A stretch of DNA of 64,000 nucleotides from Agromyces sp. H17E-10. GTDB taxonomy: Bacteria > Actinomycetota > Actinomycetes > Actinomycetales > Microbacteriaceae. Both the position numbers and the translations under genes were made by a program. Numbering within the stretch: position 1 is the first letter of the stretch; every line of letters starts with the position of its first letter. Below the pieces are notes generated by a model. That model saw only the letters and a list, made by a program, of their open reading frames with translations. It had not been told where the DNA came from and searched no databases. Positions 36,157 to 45,490 of this stretch are shown here, in pieces. The stretch lies in NCBI RefSeq assembly GCF_022919715.1, contig NZ_CP095042.1, positions 2,480,001 to 2,544,000 on the forward strand, read 5' to 3'.

Positions 36157-37449
36157 GTGATCCGACTCCTCTGCTTCGGCCTGCTCGGTGCCGTGATCGC
36201 GAGCGCGACGGCGTGGGCCGTCTCGGGCGACGACGCGTGGGTGGGGTTGTTCGTGCCGTGCGTCATCGCGTTCAGCGTGCTGACCCCGATCGTGCTCGCC
36301 CTGCGCAGCATGGCGGGCGCGGGACTCGGCGGGGTGCTCGCCCCGGCGCCGACGGGCGAGGAGCTCGCCCGGGCCGAGTCGGAGGGGCGGCTCGCGCTCG
36401 CCCGCGTGCGGGCCATCAGCCGCACCGGCACGTCGATCAACGACCAGCCGGTGTGCGACCTCGACCTCGTCGTCGTGCCGCGATTCGGCAGCCCGTTCGA
36501 GGTGCGCACGCGGCGGCTCGTCGACCTCGTCGAGATCCCGCGGCTGCAGCCCGAGTGCGTGGTGGTCGTGGCGATGCAGGATGCCGCGCCGTCGCCGGTC
36601 TCGATCGTGATGGATCCGCCCGACGAGTGGGTCAGGTTCGCGCAGAGCGACGAGCGCGTGCGCGAGACCCGCACCGCTCCGGCGTACCTGCCGGCCCCAT
36701 CGACGGCGAAGACCGCGGGCGGGCTGCGACGGATCCACCCGGCGTTCTACGTCGTCGCGGTGCTCGCGGGCGCCGCGCTCGCGCTCATCCCCGCGTATCC
36801 GACGATCTCGGCGATCGCCTCGGGCGAGACCACGATCGGCGACGTGCGCTACGCGAACTCGTGGGAGGGCCGCATGGCCGCCGACGAGCGGGCCCGCGCC
36901 GACGCCGAAGCCGCTGAGGCGGCCGAGGTGGCCGCGGCGGGCATGTTCGTCGGCGACAACGCGGCGCAGGCGGTCGACGCGCTCGTCGCCGAGCTCGGTT
37001 CGCCGCAGGTCGTGCAGCTCGCGTTCTGGGGCGACCGCCTCTCGGCGATCGCGCCGAGCGCGCCCGGTGCCGTGACGCTCGACTCCTACGGGGTGCTGCG
37101 CGGCGACGTCACCGACGACGGCCCGGCGGGCAGTCAGCCCGAGCCCGGTGTGCTCGACCTGCAGCTCTTCGACGCGACGACGTTCGACGCCTCGATGATG
37201 CCCGAGCTCATCGCCCGGGCGAAGGAGCTGAGCGGGTTGCCCGAGGTCGACCCGACCCGCGACCAGTGGGTGTACGTCTCACGGTCGGGCTCCTCCGACG
37301 ACGGGCCGCCGCCCGTCGGCGTCGACGTGCCCGTGTACGGCGAGTACTACGACGCGTGGGTCACGTTCTCGCTCGACGGCGAGGTCGTCTCGATGCGTGG
37401 CGGGGCACCCGGTTCGGCGAGCTACGAGGCCGAGCACGCGAACGACTAG
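36157..37449 (+). CDS. Membrane protein of unknown function
   Basis: A 430-residue protein I do not recognise as a named family. Two hydrophobic helices open it (LLCFGLLGAVIASATAWAV and GLFVPCVIAFSVLTPIVLAL), a cytoplasmic beta-rich domain follows (about 65-170, ARVRAISRTGTSINDQPVC), then a third helix (FYVVAVLAGAALALIPAYP, about 195) and an Ala/Glu-rich, acidic external part ending in a soluble domain (about 260-430). The first soluble domain resembles a small OB/SHOCT-like module common next to membrane helices in actinobacteria, but this is only an impression. It starts with a GTG behind a leaderless-type -10 box and overlaps the convergent ArsR-like gene by 4 bases at the ends. Confidence 0.75.
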   Translation: MIRLLCFGLLGAVIASATAWAVSGDDAWVGLFVPCVIAFSVLTPIVLALRSMAGAGLGGVLAPAPTGEELARAESEGRLALARVRAISRTGTSINDQPVCDLDLVVVPRFGSPFEVRTRRLVDLVEIPRLQPECVVVVAMQDAAPSPVSIVMDPPDEWVRFAQSDERVRETRTAPAYLPAPSTAKTAGGLRRIHPAFYVVAVLAGAALALIPAYPTISAIASGETTIGDVRYANSWEGRMAADERARADAEAAEAAEVAAAGMFVGDNAAQAVDALVAELGSPQVVQLAFWGDRLSAIAPSAPGAVTLDSYGVLRGDVTDDGPAGSQPEPGVLDLQLFDATTFDASMMPELIARAKELSGLPEVDPTRDQWVYVSRSGSSDDGPPPVGVDVPVYGEYYDAWVTFSLDGEVVSMRGGAPGSASYEAEHAND

Positions 37450-37997
37450 TCCGTCGGGTCGGGCATGAGCACCGTCGACAACAGGACCGCGCGCCGCGCA
37501 TCGCCGGCGGCCCGCTCGTCGTCGCCCGGCTGCGTCAGGTAGGGCGCGAGCAGCTCGCCGAGGCCTGCCTGGATTCGCGCGAGGTCGCCGTCTCCGACGT
37601 GCAGGCGGACCTGTCCGAAGCCGACGAACTCGCGGAACTCCGGGGTCGACGACGCGCGGTCGAAGTCCTCGCCCAGGTGGGCGAGGAAGGTGAGGAACGA
37701 CTGCTGCAGTTCGCGGTCGCCCATCTCGCGCAGCTCGTCGTGGTCGACGTGGGCCATTCGGTCGCCGAGGGCGAAGGTGCGCTCGACAGCGCCTCGGACG
37801 CGGCGCTCCTCGACGACGGCGACGACTCCGGCGTCGACGAGCGCCGCCACGTGCCGATAGAGCGTCGCCTGCGCGATGTCGGGCAGCGCGCTTCGCAGGT
37901 CCGAGGTCGTGACGCGCCGATCGTTGCCCAGTTGCTGGATGATCCGCAGCCGAACCGGGTGCATGACGACGTCGGCGATCGGCGAACGCTTGCGCAC
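37446..37997 (-). CDS. ArsR-type helix-turn-helix transcriptional regulator
   Basis: A 183-residue regulator with an N-terminal winged helix (IADVVMHPVRLRIIQQL, then SDLRSALPDIAQATLYRHVAAL; about residues 8-65) of the HTH_20/ArsR kind and a helical C-terminal domain of ~110 residues that probably dimerises or binds an effector. No metal-binding cysteines are present, so metal sensing is unlikely. It is divergent from an ABC exporter pair, with an inverted repeat over its own promoter between them, and should repress both. A GTG start with GAGGAGGG 6 bases upstream. Confidence 0.85.
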   Translation of the reverse strand: MRKRSPIADVVMHPVRLRIIQQLGNDRRVTTSDLRSALPDIAQATLYRHVAALVDAGVVAVVEERRVRGAVERTFALGDRMAHVDHDELREMGDRELQQSFLTFLAHLGEDFDRASSTPEFREFVGFGQVRLHVGDGDLARIQAGLGELLAPYLTQPGDDERAAGDARRAVLLSTVLMPDPTD

Positions 37998-38015
37998 GGG
38001 TGCCCTCCTCGAATA

Positions 38016-38052
38016 TTCTCACGATGAGAACATTCGCATGATGTGAACATTC
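38016..38052. promoter_or_regulatory. Operator region of the ArsR-like regulator and ABC exporter
   Basis: TTCTCA-CGA-TGAGAA (38016-38030) is a perfect inverted repeat over the likely ArsR-gene promoter. GAACATTC occurs directly after it (38028-38035) and again at 38045-38052. This AT-rich patch contrasts with its surroundings and lies between the two divergent starts, a fitting dimer-binding site. Confidence 0.65.
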
Positions 38053-38090
38053 TCGATCACCGTCCGAGTATTCCACCGAAGGGTGTCCGA

Positions 38091-38807
38091 ATGAATCCCA
38101 CCGCGATCGACGTCGCCGGTCTGTCGAAGCGCTTCGGCGAGGTCGAGGCCGTCAGTGACGCGAGCTTCCGAGCCGAGCCGGGTCGCGTCACCGGCTTCCT
38201 CGGGCCGAACGGCGCCGGCAAGTCGACCACGCTCGGCATGCTGCTCGGGCTCGTCCGGCCCGACGCGGGGCGAGCGTGCATCGGCGGGGTCGCCTACCGC
38301 GACCTCGACGATCCGACGGGCATCGTCGGGGCCGTGCTCGACGACGCCGGGGCGCACCCGTCGATGACCGGTCGCGGTCACCTGCGCGCGTACGCCGAAC
38401 TCGGCGGGCATCCGCTCGCCCGCGTCGCAGCGGTCGCCGCGACGACGGGAATCACCGAGTACCTCGACCGCCGCATCCGCGGCTACTCGACCGGCATGCG
38501 GCGGCGACTCGCGCTCGCGACCGCGCTCGTCGGCGATCCCGCCGTGCTCGTCCTCGACGAGCCCTCGAACGGCCTCGATCCGGCCGGCATCGTGTGGTTG
38601 CGCGAGTTCCTCCGCGCGTTCGCCGATCGCGGCGGCACCGTGCTGCTGTCGAGCCACGTGCTGACCGAACTGCAGCACGGCATCGACGACCTCGTGCTCA
38701 TCGACCGGGGGCGCATCACCTGGTCGGGGCCGCTCGACGACTTCACCACCGCCGGCTCGAGCCTCGAGACGGCGTTCCTCGCCCACACCATGGAGGTGCC
38801 CGCATGA
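38091..38807 (+). CDS. ABC transporter ATP-binding protein
   Basis: A 238-residue ATPase with all the needed motifs: Walker A GPNGAGKSTT near residue 39, signature YSTGMRRRLALA near 133 (a diverged LSGGQ), Walker B VLVLDEPSNGLDPAG near 153, and the switch histidine in LLSSHVLTELQ near 187. It belongs to the DRA/CcmA-type subfamily that drives drug or bacteriocin export with a separate permease. The permease gene follows with an ATGA overlap. GAAGGG lies 7 bases ahead of the ATG. Expression is probably held down by the divergent ArsR-like protein. Confidence 0.93.
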   Translation: MNPTAIDVAGLSKRFGEVEAVSDASFRAEPGRVTGFLGPNGAGKSTTLGMLLGLVRPDAGRACIGGVAYRDLDDPTGIVGAVLDDAGAHPSMTGRGHLRAYAELGGHPLARVAAVAATTGITEYLDRRIRGYSTGMRRRLALATALVGDPAVLVLDEPSNGLDPAGIVWLREFLRAFADRGGTVLLSSHVLTELQHGIDDLVLIDRGRITWSGPLDDFTTAGSSLETAFLAHTMEVPA

Positions 38808-39601
38808 TCGCGCTCGTTCGCGGCGAACTCGCCAAACTGCTCGCGACCCGGCTGCCGGTCGCCACCCTGCTCGTCGCCCTCGGCTGCGGTCTCGGGTTCA
38901 CGGCGTTGCTCGCGCTCGCCGGGCCCGGCAACTCGACCCCGCCGCTGCCGGGTATCGAGAGTGCCGAGGGCGTCGGCCTCGTCGTCGGCATGGGCGGGCT
39001 GCTGCTCTTCGTGCCCGCGCTCATCGGCACGATCGCCGTCACGGGCGAGTACCGCCATCGCACGATCGGCACGACGTTCCTGACCGTGCCCCGGCGCGGC
39101 CGGGTGCTCGTCGCGAAGCTGCTCGTGTTCGGCGGGCTCGGGCTCGCCTACGGCGTCGTCGCTGGGGTCGGCACCGCCGGGGCGCTCGTCGCGAGTGCCG
39201 CCGTCCGCGGCGTCACGCTCGGGGTGCCCGCCGGTGCGCTCGCCGTGATGCTCGGGCAGCTCGCCGTCGCCGCCGCGGTGTACGCCGTGCTCGGGGTCGC
39301 GATCGGCGCGCTGGCGCGGCACCAGCTGCTCGCCGTCGGCATCGTGCTCGGCTACTTCTACTTCCTCGAACACGTGCTGCTGCTCATTCCCGGGGTGAAC
39401 GTCATCCACCCGTTCCTCCCCGGCGGGGCGACGGCGGCGCTGACCGACTTCACCTTCCTCAGCGATGCGATCGGCGAGCAGCTCCCGATCGCGATGCCCG
39501 TCGCGATCCCGCCGGCGGTCGGCGCGCTCGTGCTGCTCGGCTACGCCGCGATCGCCGCGGCGATCGCGGTCGCGGTGCCGCTCCGGCGCGACGTGCGGTA
39601 G
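38804..39601 (+). CDS. ABC transporter permease
   Basis: A 265-residue ABC-2-type permease with about six hydrophobic helices. It begins MIALVRGELAKLLATRLPVAT, the amphipathic segment usual before helix 1 in this family, and has the conserved TGEYRHRTIGTTFLTVPRR cytoplasmic loop near residue 80. It partners the ATPase encoded just before (ATGA overlap). The exported compound is unknown; antimicrobial peptide or drug export would fit the regulated two-gene layout. Confidence 0.88.
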   Translation: MIALVRGELAKLLATRLPVATLLVALGCGLGFTALLALAGPGNSTPPLPGIESAEGVGLVVGMGGLLLFVPALIGTIAVTGEYRHRTIGTTFLTVPRRGRVLVAKLLVFGGLGLAYGVVAGVGTAGALVASAAVRGVTLGVPAGALAVMLGQLAVAAAVYAVLGVAIGALARHQLLAVGIVLGYFYFLEHVLLLIPGVNVIHPFLPGGATAALTDFTFLSDAIGEQLPIAMPVAIPPAVGALVLLGYAAIAAAIAVAVPLRRDVR

Positions 39602-39635
39602 GCCGATCGCGGCGCGCGGGCGAACCGGATGCCGC

Positions 39636-40559
39636 TCACTGGGCGAGCTGGCCGAGCAGTGCGGCGGCGGGCGTCGACACCGGTTCGCCCGTGCGCCACA
39701 CCGCTCGGAGCCGTCGGCGCAGGTCGAGCCCCTCGACGGGCACCTCGACGAGTTCGCCGCGGGCGATCCACGGTCGCACCGCGAGCTCCGAGAGCACGGC
39801 GGGGCCGGCGCCCGACGCCGCCGAGATGAGCACGGCCGCATTGCTCGAGAGCACCATCGCCGGAGCGGCGAGCTCTGGCGCGGCGAACTCGGGCGCGGTC
39901 CCGCCGCCGCGGCCGGCGCCGAGGGCCTCGGCCAGGGTCGACCGCGTGCCCGAGCCAGGCTCGCGGCTCACGAGCGGCGTCGCCGCGAGCTCGTCGGGGG
40001 TGACATGCGTGCGTCTCGTCCATGGATGCGACGCCGCGACGACGACGACCAGCCGATCTCGTGCGACCGTTCGGCTGTGCAGCCCGCGCGGCACGGTCGG
40101 CGACTCGACGAAGCCGAGGTCGATCGTGCGCTCGGCGAGCAGCTCGAACACCTGGGTCGAGTTCTCGACGCGCACGCGAACGTCGAGATCGGGGTGTGCG
40201 TGCCGCAGACCCGCGATCCACGCGGGCAGCAGGTACTCGGCGACTGTGAGGCTCGCGGCGATGTCGAGCCGCGCCTCGTGACGTTCGCGCAGCGCCCGGC
40301 TCGTGGCGAGCAGTTCGCCCGCCCCGTCGACGAGCCGGGCGGCCTGCTCGGCGACCACGACGCCGTCGGCCGTGAGCCGCGACCCGCGCGGATGCCGCTC
40401 GACGAGCGAGAGCCCGAGGTTGCGTTCGAGCGTCGCGATCGCGCGGCTCGCATTGGGCTGCGCCATTCCCACCGCCCGCGCCGCCGCCCCGAGCGAGCCG
40501 TGCTCGCCGATCGCCGCGAGCAGTTCGAGCACGGCGAGGTCGGGCCAGCGGGTCGGCAT
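39636..40559 (-). CDS. LysR-family transcriptional regulator
   Basis: A 307-residue LysR protein: N-terminal helix-turn-helix (LELLAAIGEHGSLGAAARAVG and AQPNASRAIATLERNLG, residues about 8-60) and a periplasmic-binding-like effector domain from about 90. It is divergent from a YeiH-type membrane protein gene, matching the yeiE-yeiH pairing seen in enterobacteria, where the regulator responds to sulfite. By analogy this one may sense sulfite or a related anion, which is inference. A GGCATATC-N5-GATATGCC palindrome overlaps its start codon. Confidence 0.9.
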   Translation of the reverse strand: MPTRWPDLAVLELLAAIGEHGSLGAAARAVGMAQPNASRAIATLERNLGLSLVERHPRGSRLTADGVVVAEQAARLVDGAGELLATSRALRERHEARLDIAASLTVAEYLLPAWIAGLRHAHPDLDVRVRVENSTQVFELLAERTIDLGFVESPTVPRGLHSRTVARDRLVVVVAASHPWTRRTHVTPDELAATPLVSREPGSGTRSTLAEALGAGRGGGTAPEFAAPELAAPAMVLSSNAAVLISAASGAGPAVLSELAVRPWIARGELVEVPVEGLDLRRRLRAVWRTGEPVSTPAAALLGQLAQ

Positions 40560-40575
40560 ATCGGAATGATATGCC
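40555..40575. promoter_or_regulatory. LysR-type operator overlapping the lysR start codon
   Basis: GGCATATC and GATATGCC, exact reverse complements, are separated by 5 bases and include an ATAT...ATAT core of the LysR T-N11-A type. The LysR-gene ATG (40559-40557) lies inside the left arm; the YeiH-type gene starts 56 bases away. Binding would block the regulator gene itself while leaving the divergent promoter free to be activated. Confidence 0.7.
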
Positions 40576-40630
40576 TCGATGTCGGAATCGCGCCTACCGG
40601 CGCCGTGATCCGGCTGCGAGCGTAGAGGTG

Positions 40631-41707
40631 ATGTACCGCCCCACCCCCACTCCGCGCACCGCTCCGATGCCCGCCCGCGTTCGACGCGCCGGCCGCCGAT
40701 TCGGTGCCCGCGTCGCGACTCTCGCGCCGGGGCTCGCCCTCTGCGCGGCCGTCGCCGGCCTCGCCCTGGCCGTGACCCTCGTGCTGCCGACGCTCAGCGC
40801 GTTGCTCACGGCGATCGTCGTCGGGGTGGTGGTGCGCAACACCGTTCGCCTGCCGGCCGTCCTCGAGCCGGGTATCGCGTTCGCCGCCAAGCCGCTCCTG
40901 CGACTCGGCATCGTGCTGCTCGGCCTGCAGCTCGTGGTCGGCGACATCCTCGCCCTCGGCCCCGGCATGGTCGTCGTCGTCATCGCGATCGTCGTCGGCG
41001 GCATCACCGCGACCCTGCTCATCGGCCGGTGGCTCGGCATCGGGGCGACGCAGCGCCTGCTCATCGCGTGCGGGTTCTCGATCTGCGGCGCTGCCGCGGT
41101 CGCGGCGGTCGACGGTGTCGTCGACGCCGATGAGGAGGAGGTCGTCACCGCCGTCGCACTCGTCGTCATCTTCGGCACGCTCATGATCCCGCTCGTGCCC
41201 TTCGTCGCCGGACTCATCGGCCTGACGCCCGTCGAGGCGGGCCTGTGGGCGGGAGGTTCGGTGCACGAGGTCGCCCAGGTCGTCGCGATCGGCGGCACCC
41301 TCGGCGGTGCGGCGCTCGGCGTCGCCGTGGTCGTCAAGCTCGCGCGCGTGCTCATGCTCGCGCCGGTCATGGCGGTGATCGGCCTGCAGCGTCGCCGTGC
41401 CCTCGCGAAGGCCGGTGCGGATGCCGCGGGCAGCCGTGGCGGCAAGCTGCCTCCGCTCGTTCCCCTCTTCGTCGTCGGGTTCGTCGTGATGGTCGCGATC
41501 CGCTCGCTCGGCGTCGTGCCGCCCGAGGTGGTCGCGGGTGCCGGCATCGCCCAGACCGTGCTGCTCGCGGCGGCGATGTTCGCGCTCGGCATCGGCGTGC
41601 GGTTCAGCATGTTCCGCCGGGTCGGCGCGAAGCCGTTCGTGCTCGCGGGCGCCTCGACGCTCGTCGTGGCGGGCATCGCGCTCGGCGGCGTCATGCTCGT
41701 CGGCTGA
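40631..41707 (+). CDS. YeiH-family (UPF0324) putative sulfate/sulfite exporter
   Basis: A 358-residue membrane protein with about ten helices of the YeiH family. Recognisable stretches include PLLRLGIVLLGLQLVVGDI (about 95), CGFSICGAAAVAA (about 150) and AGGSVHEVAQVVAIG (about 215), the last with the conserved VHEVAQV signature. Family members have been linked to export of sulfur oxyanions, but the transported compound is not firmly known. It is divergent from a LysR gene as in other bacteria. The ATG at 40631 has GAGG 2 bases ahead, a poor spacing; a start at the later ATG of MPARVRRAG is possible. Confidence 0.87.
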   Translation: MYRPTPTPRTAPMPARVRRAGRRFGARVATLAPGLALCAAVAGLALAVTLVLPTLSALLTAIVVGVVVRNTVRLPAVLEPGIAFAAKPLLRLGIVLLGLQLVVGDILALGPGMVVVVIAIVVGGITATLLIGRWLGIGATQRLLIACGFSICGAAAVAAVDGVVDADEEEVVTAVALVVIFGTLMIPLVPFVAGLIGLTPVEAGLWAGGSVHEVAQVVAIGGTLGGAALGVAVVVKLARVLMLAPVMAVIGLQRRRALAKAGADAAGSRGGKLPPLVPLFVVGFVVMVAIRSLGVVPPEVVAGAGIAQTVLLAAAMFALGIGVRFSMFRRVGAKPFVLAGASTLVVAGIALGGVMLVG

Positions 41708-41789
41708 GGTCGGCTGACATCAGCGTCAACTGACATCGGCCGTCCGTCTCGTGGCCTCATCGGCGGCGGTGGGTTCCTCCCAGCGGCGC

Positions 41790-41844
41790 GACCACATGAC
41801 CACATGACCACATCGTCGACGACCACATGACCACTTGACCACAC
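41790..41844. repeat. Two triplets of the 8-bp repeat GACCACAT
   Basis: Three head-to-tail copies of GACCACAT (41790-41813), a 7-base spacer CGTCGAC, then three more (41821-41844), the last two with single-base changes. The array lies between the convergent ends of the YeiH-type and acyltransferase genes and encodes nothing plausible. The surrounding 41708-41901 otherwise holds no gene. Confidence 0.8.
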
Positions 41845-41901
41845 CCGCTGCGGCGGGGGCCCTGCCCCCGGCTCGCGGCGATGCGGGCTCCGCGACGGGT
41901 G

Positions 41902-43281
<1,380 letters not shown>

Positions 43282-43452
43282 GGGCGGCAGGCTACGAACG
43301 CGGTTGCTACCGGGACATCACCCCCGAGAGCGGTCGTGCGCCCCTACCCGGGTACGGCCGGGATGCCGCGACGGAAACCCCGGTCGACGGCCGTGCGAAC
43401 GCCGAGGGGAGGCCGCCGCGCGAACGCGACGACCGCCCCGGTGTTCGGCGGC

Positions 43453-44127
43453 TTACCCCGCGGAGGGCGTGACGAGCCCCGTGTCGTACGCGAGCACGAC
43501 GGCGTGCACCCGGTCGCGCAGGCCGAGCTTCTGCAGGATCTTCGAGACGTGCGTCTTGACCGTCTGCTCGGCGATGAAGAGCGCCGACGCGATCTCGGAG
43601 TTCGACATGCCTCGGCCGACGAGCGTGAGCACCTCGAGCTCGCGCTCGGTCAGGGCGGCGAGCCGGTTGCCGGTCGGCTTCGGCGGCGGACCCGAGCGCG
43701 CGAAGTCCTCGATCAGTCGGCGGGTGACGCTCGGGGCGAGCAGCGCCTCGCCCGCGGCGACGACGCGCACCGCGGCGACGAGTTCTTCGGGAGTCGCATC
43801 CTTCAGCAGGAAACCGCTCGCGCCCGCTCGCAATGCGTCGTAGACGTACTCGTCGATGTCGAAGGTGGTGAGCATGAGCACCTTCGGCACGTAGTCGGAG
43901 CTGCGTGGGGACGTCTGCAGCGCGAGCGTCGCCTCGATGCCGTTCAGCTGCGGCATCCGCACGTCCATGACGACGACGTCGGGACGCAGTTCGTGCGCGA
44001 GGGTGACCGCCTCCCGCCCGTCGGCGGCCTGGCCCACGACGTCGATGCCGGGCTGGGCACCGAGTACCGCGGCGAAACCGGCGCGCACCATCGCCTGGTC
44101 GTCGGCGATCAGCACCGAGATCGTCAC
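43453..44127 (-). CDS. NarL/FixJ-type response regulator
   Basis: A 224-residue two-component regulator. The receiver domain (residues 1-125) has the phosphorylation aspartate in VVVMDVRMPQLNG near residue 53, the acidic pair at ADDQ near 9 and the switch lysine in GFLLKDATPEE near 106. The C-terminal LuxR-type helix-turn-helix is TERELEVLTLVGRGMSNSEIA (about 160-215). It is the partner of the histidine kinase encoded just upstream, whose stop it overlaps. The GTG at 44127 is chosen for its GTGA overlap and the GGAGG 6 bases upstream. Its target genes are not evident; the nearest downstream gene is the acyltransferase. Confidence 0.93.
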   Translation of the reverse strand: MTISVLIADDQAMVRAGFAAVLGAQPGIDVVGQAADGREAVTLAHELRPDVVVMDVRMPQLNGIEATLALQTSPRSSDYVPKVLMLTTFDIDEYVYDALRAGASGFLLKDATPEELVAAVRVVAAGEALLAPSVTRRLIEDFARSGPPPKPTGNRLAALTERELEVLTLVGRGMSNSEIASALFIAEQTVKTHVSKILQKLGLRDRVHAVVLAYDTGLVTPSAG

Positions 44128-45398
44128 CACGGCCCTCCGTCCGACCCGAGCGGAAGGGTCGCGAGTACACGGTAGCCGCCGCCCGGCCGAGGGCCGTGCT
44201 CGGCGCGCCCGCCGAGGAGCGACGCGCGCTCGTCGATGCCGACGAGCCCGTGGCCGGTGCCGTCACGCGCCTCCACGTCGGGCGCGGCATCCATGGCGGG
44301 CGCGGCGTCGACGTCGGGCGCGGCATCCGGCCCAGCCGACGCAGCCGGGGGTGCGTCGTTCTCGACGCCGACGACGAGCTCGTCGGCCAGCACCTCGACC
44401 GAGACGTGGGTCGGCGCGCCGGGCGCATGGCGCACGACGTTGCTCAGCGCCTCCTGCACGATGCGGAACGCGGCGGTCGCGGCGAGCCCGCTCGATGGCA
44501 GCCCGTCGCCGACCTCGAGCGTCACCGGTACGCCCGCCCGTTCGACCGAGGCGACGAGCGACGACAGCTCGTCGAGGCCCGGCTGCGGCGCCGTCTCGAC
44601 GATCGCGTCCGAGCTGCGCAGCACGCCGAGCAACTGCCGCATCTCGGTCATCGCGGTACGGGCCGACTCGGCGATCTCGGCGAACTCGACGCGCGCGGCG
44701 TCGCTCAGTCCATCGACCCGGTACGGCGCGCTCGTCGCCTGCACATGGATGATCGAGAGCCCGTGCGCGACGACGTCGTGCAGTTCACGGGCGATGCGGT
44801 TGCGCTCCTCGACGAGCACACGGCGCTCCTGCTCGGCGGCCGAGACCGCGCGCTCGCGGAACAGCTCGCGGGCGATCACCCACCGCTGGGTGACGAGGAG
44901 CGCGACGGGAAGGCCGACGGCGGTGATGCCGGCGGCGGCGATCGCGTTCGCGAGCGCACCGGCGTCGACGAAGGCGAACGGTGCGGTCACAGCGACGCCC
45001 GCGAGCCACACGACGAACATGCCGCGCCAGCTCATGCCGTTCATGCCGAGCAGGAACAGCAGCGCCGTCTGGCCGACGATCGTCGTCGCGGCCCACGGCC
45101 ACGGGGCCCCCTCCGACCCGGCCGAGAGCAGCGCGAACGCGAAGATTCCGGCGACGGCGACGATCGCCGCCGCCCGTGGAAAGCGCATGGCGAGCGGCAG
45201 CGCGCCCGCGAGGGCGAGGCCGGTCGCGAAGGCGCCGAGCACGTGCATCCCGTAGATCGTGGCGGCCAGCGGCACCGAGATCGCGAACAGCACCACGGCG
45301 AGGGCGGATGCCGCGACCCACGACCACGCGCGGAGCCGTCGTTCGGCGCCGGGCGTCACGGGCGCGGTGCGCGGCAGGTCGGGCAAGGAGGTGTTCAT
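44124..45398 (-). CDS. Sensor histidine kinase (HisKA_3 family)
   Basis: A 424-residue kinase with about five membrane helices in the first 170 residues and little external sequence, so it probably senses within the membrane. The phosphoacceptor helix is NRIARELHDVVAHGLSIIH (about 205-223), and the ATP-binding domain has FRIVQEALSNVVRHA (about 315) and GHGLVGIDERASLLGG (about 390). Between these boxes sits an extra low-complexity piece with DAAP repeats (about 358-378), placed in the ATP-lid region and encoded by repeated GGGCGCGGC units. It is cotranscribed with the response regulator, which overlaps its stop by GTGA. Confidence 0.92.
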   Translation of the reverse strand: MNTSLPDLPRTAPVTPGAERRLRAWSWVAASALAVVLFAISVPLAATIYGMHVLGAFATGLALAGALPLAMRFPRAAAIVAVAGIFAFALLSAGSEGAPWPWAATTIVGQTALLFLLGMNGMSWRGMFVVWLAGVAVTAPFAFVDAGALANAIAAAGITAVGLPVALLVTQRWVIARELFRERAVSAAEQERRVLVEERNRIARELHDVVAHGLSIIHVQATSAPYRVDGLSDAARVEFAEIAESARTAMTEMRQLLGVLRSSDAIVETAPQPGLDELSSLVASVERAGVPVTLEVGDGLPSSGLAATAAFRIVQEALSNVVRHAPGAPTHVSVEVLADELVVGVENDAPPAASAGPDAAPDVDAAPAMDAAPDVEARDGTGHGLVGIDERASLLGGRAEHGPRPGGGYRVLATLPLGSDGGPW

Positions 45399-45490
45399 GA
45401 TGCCAGCCAGCCTGTCATGGCCGATCGGCGGGCACATCCCTCCGCGGAGCGGTCTCGGCCCGGTACCCAGGTAGGGGTTCCGTGTGCCCG

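Noticed and set aside
41790..41844. GACCACAT iterons considered as a plasmid or phage replication origin.
   Set aside because: There is no replication initiator, partition gene, DnaA box or AT-rich melt region nearby, and the surrounding genes are chromosomal in type.
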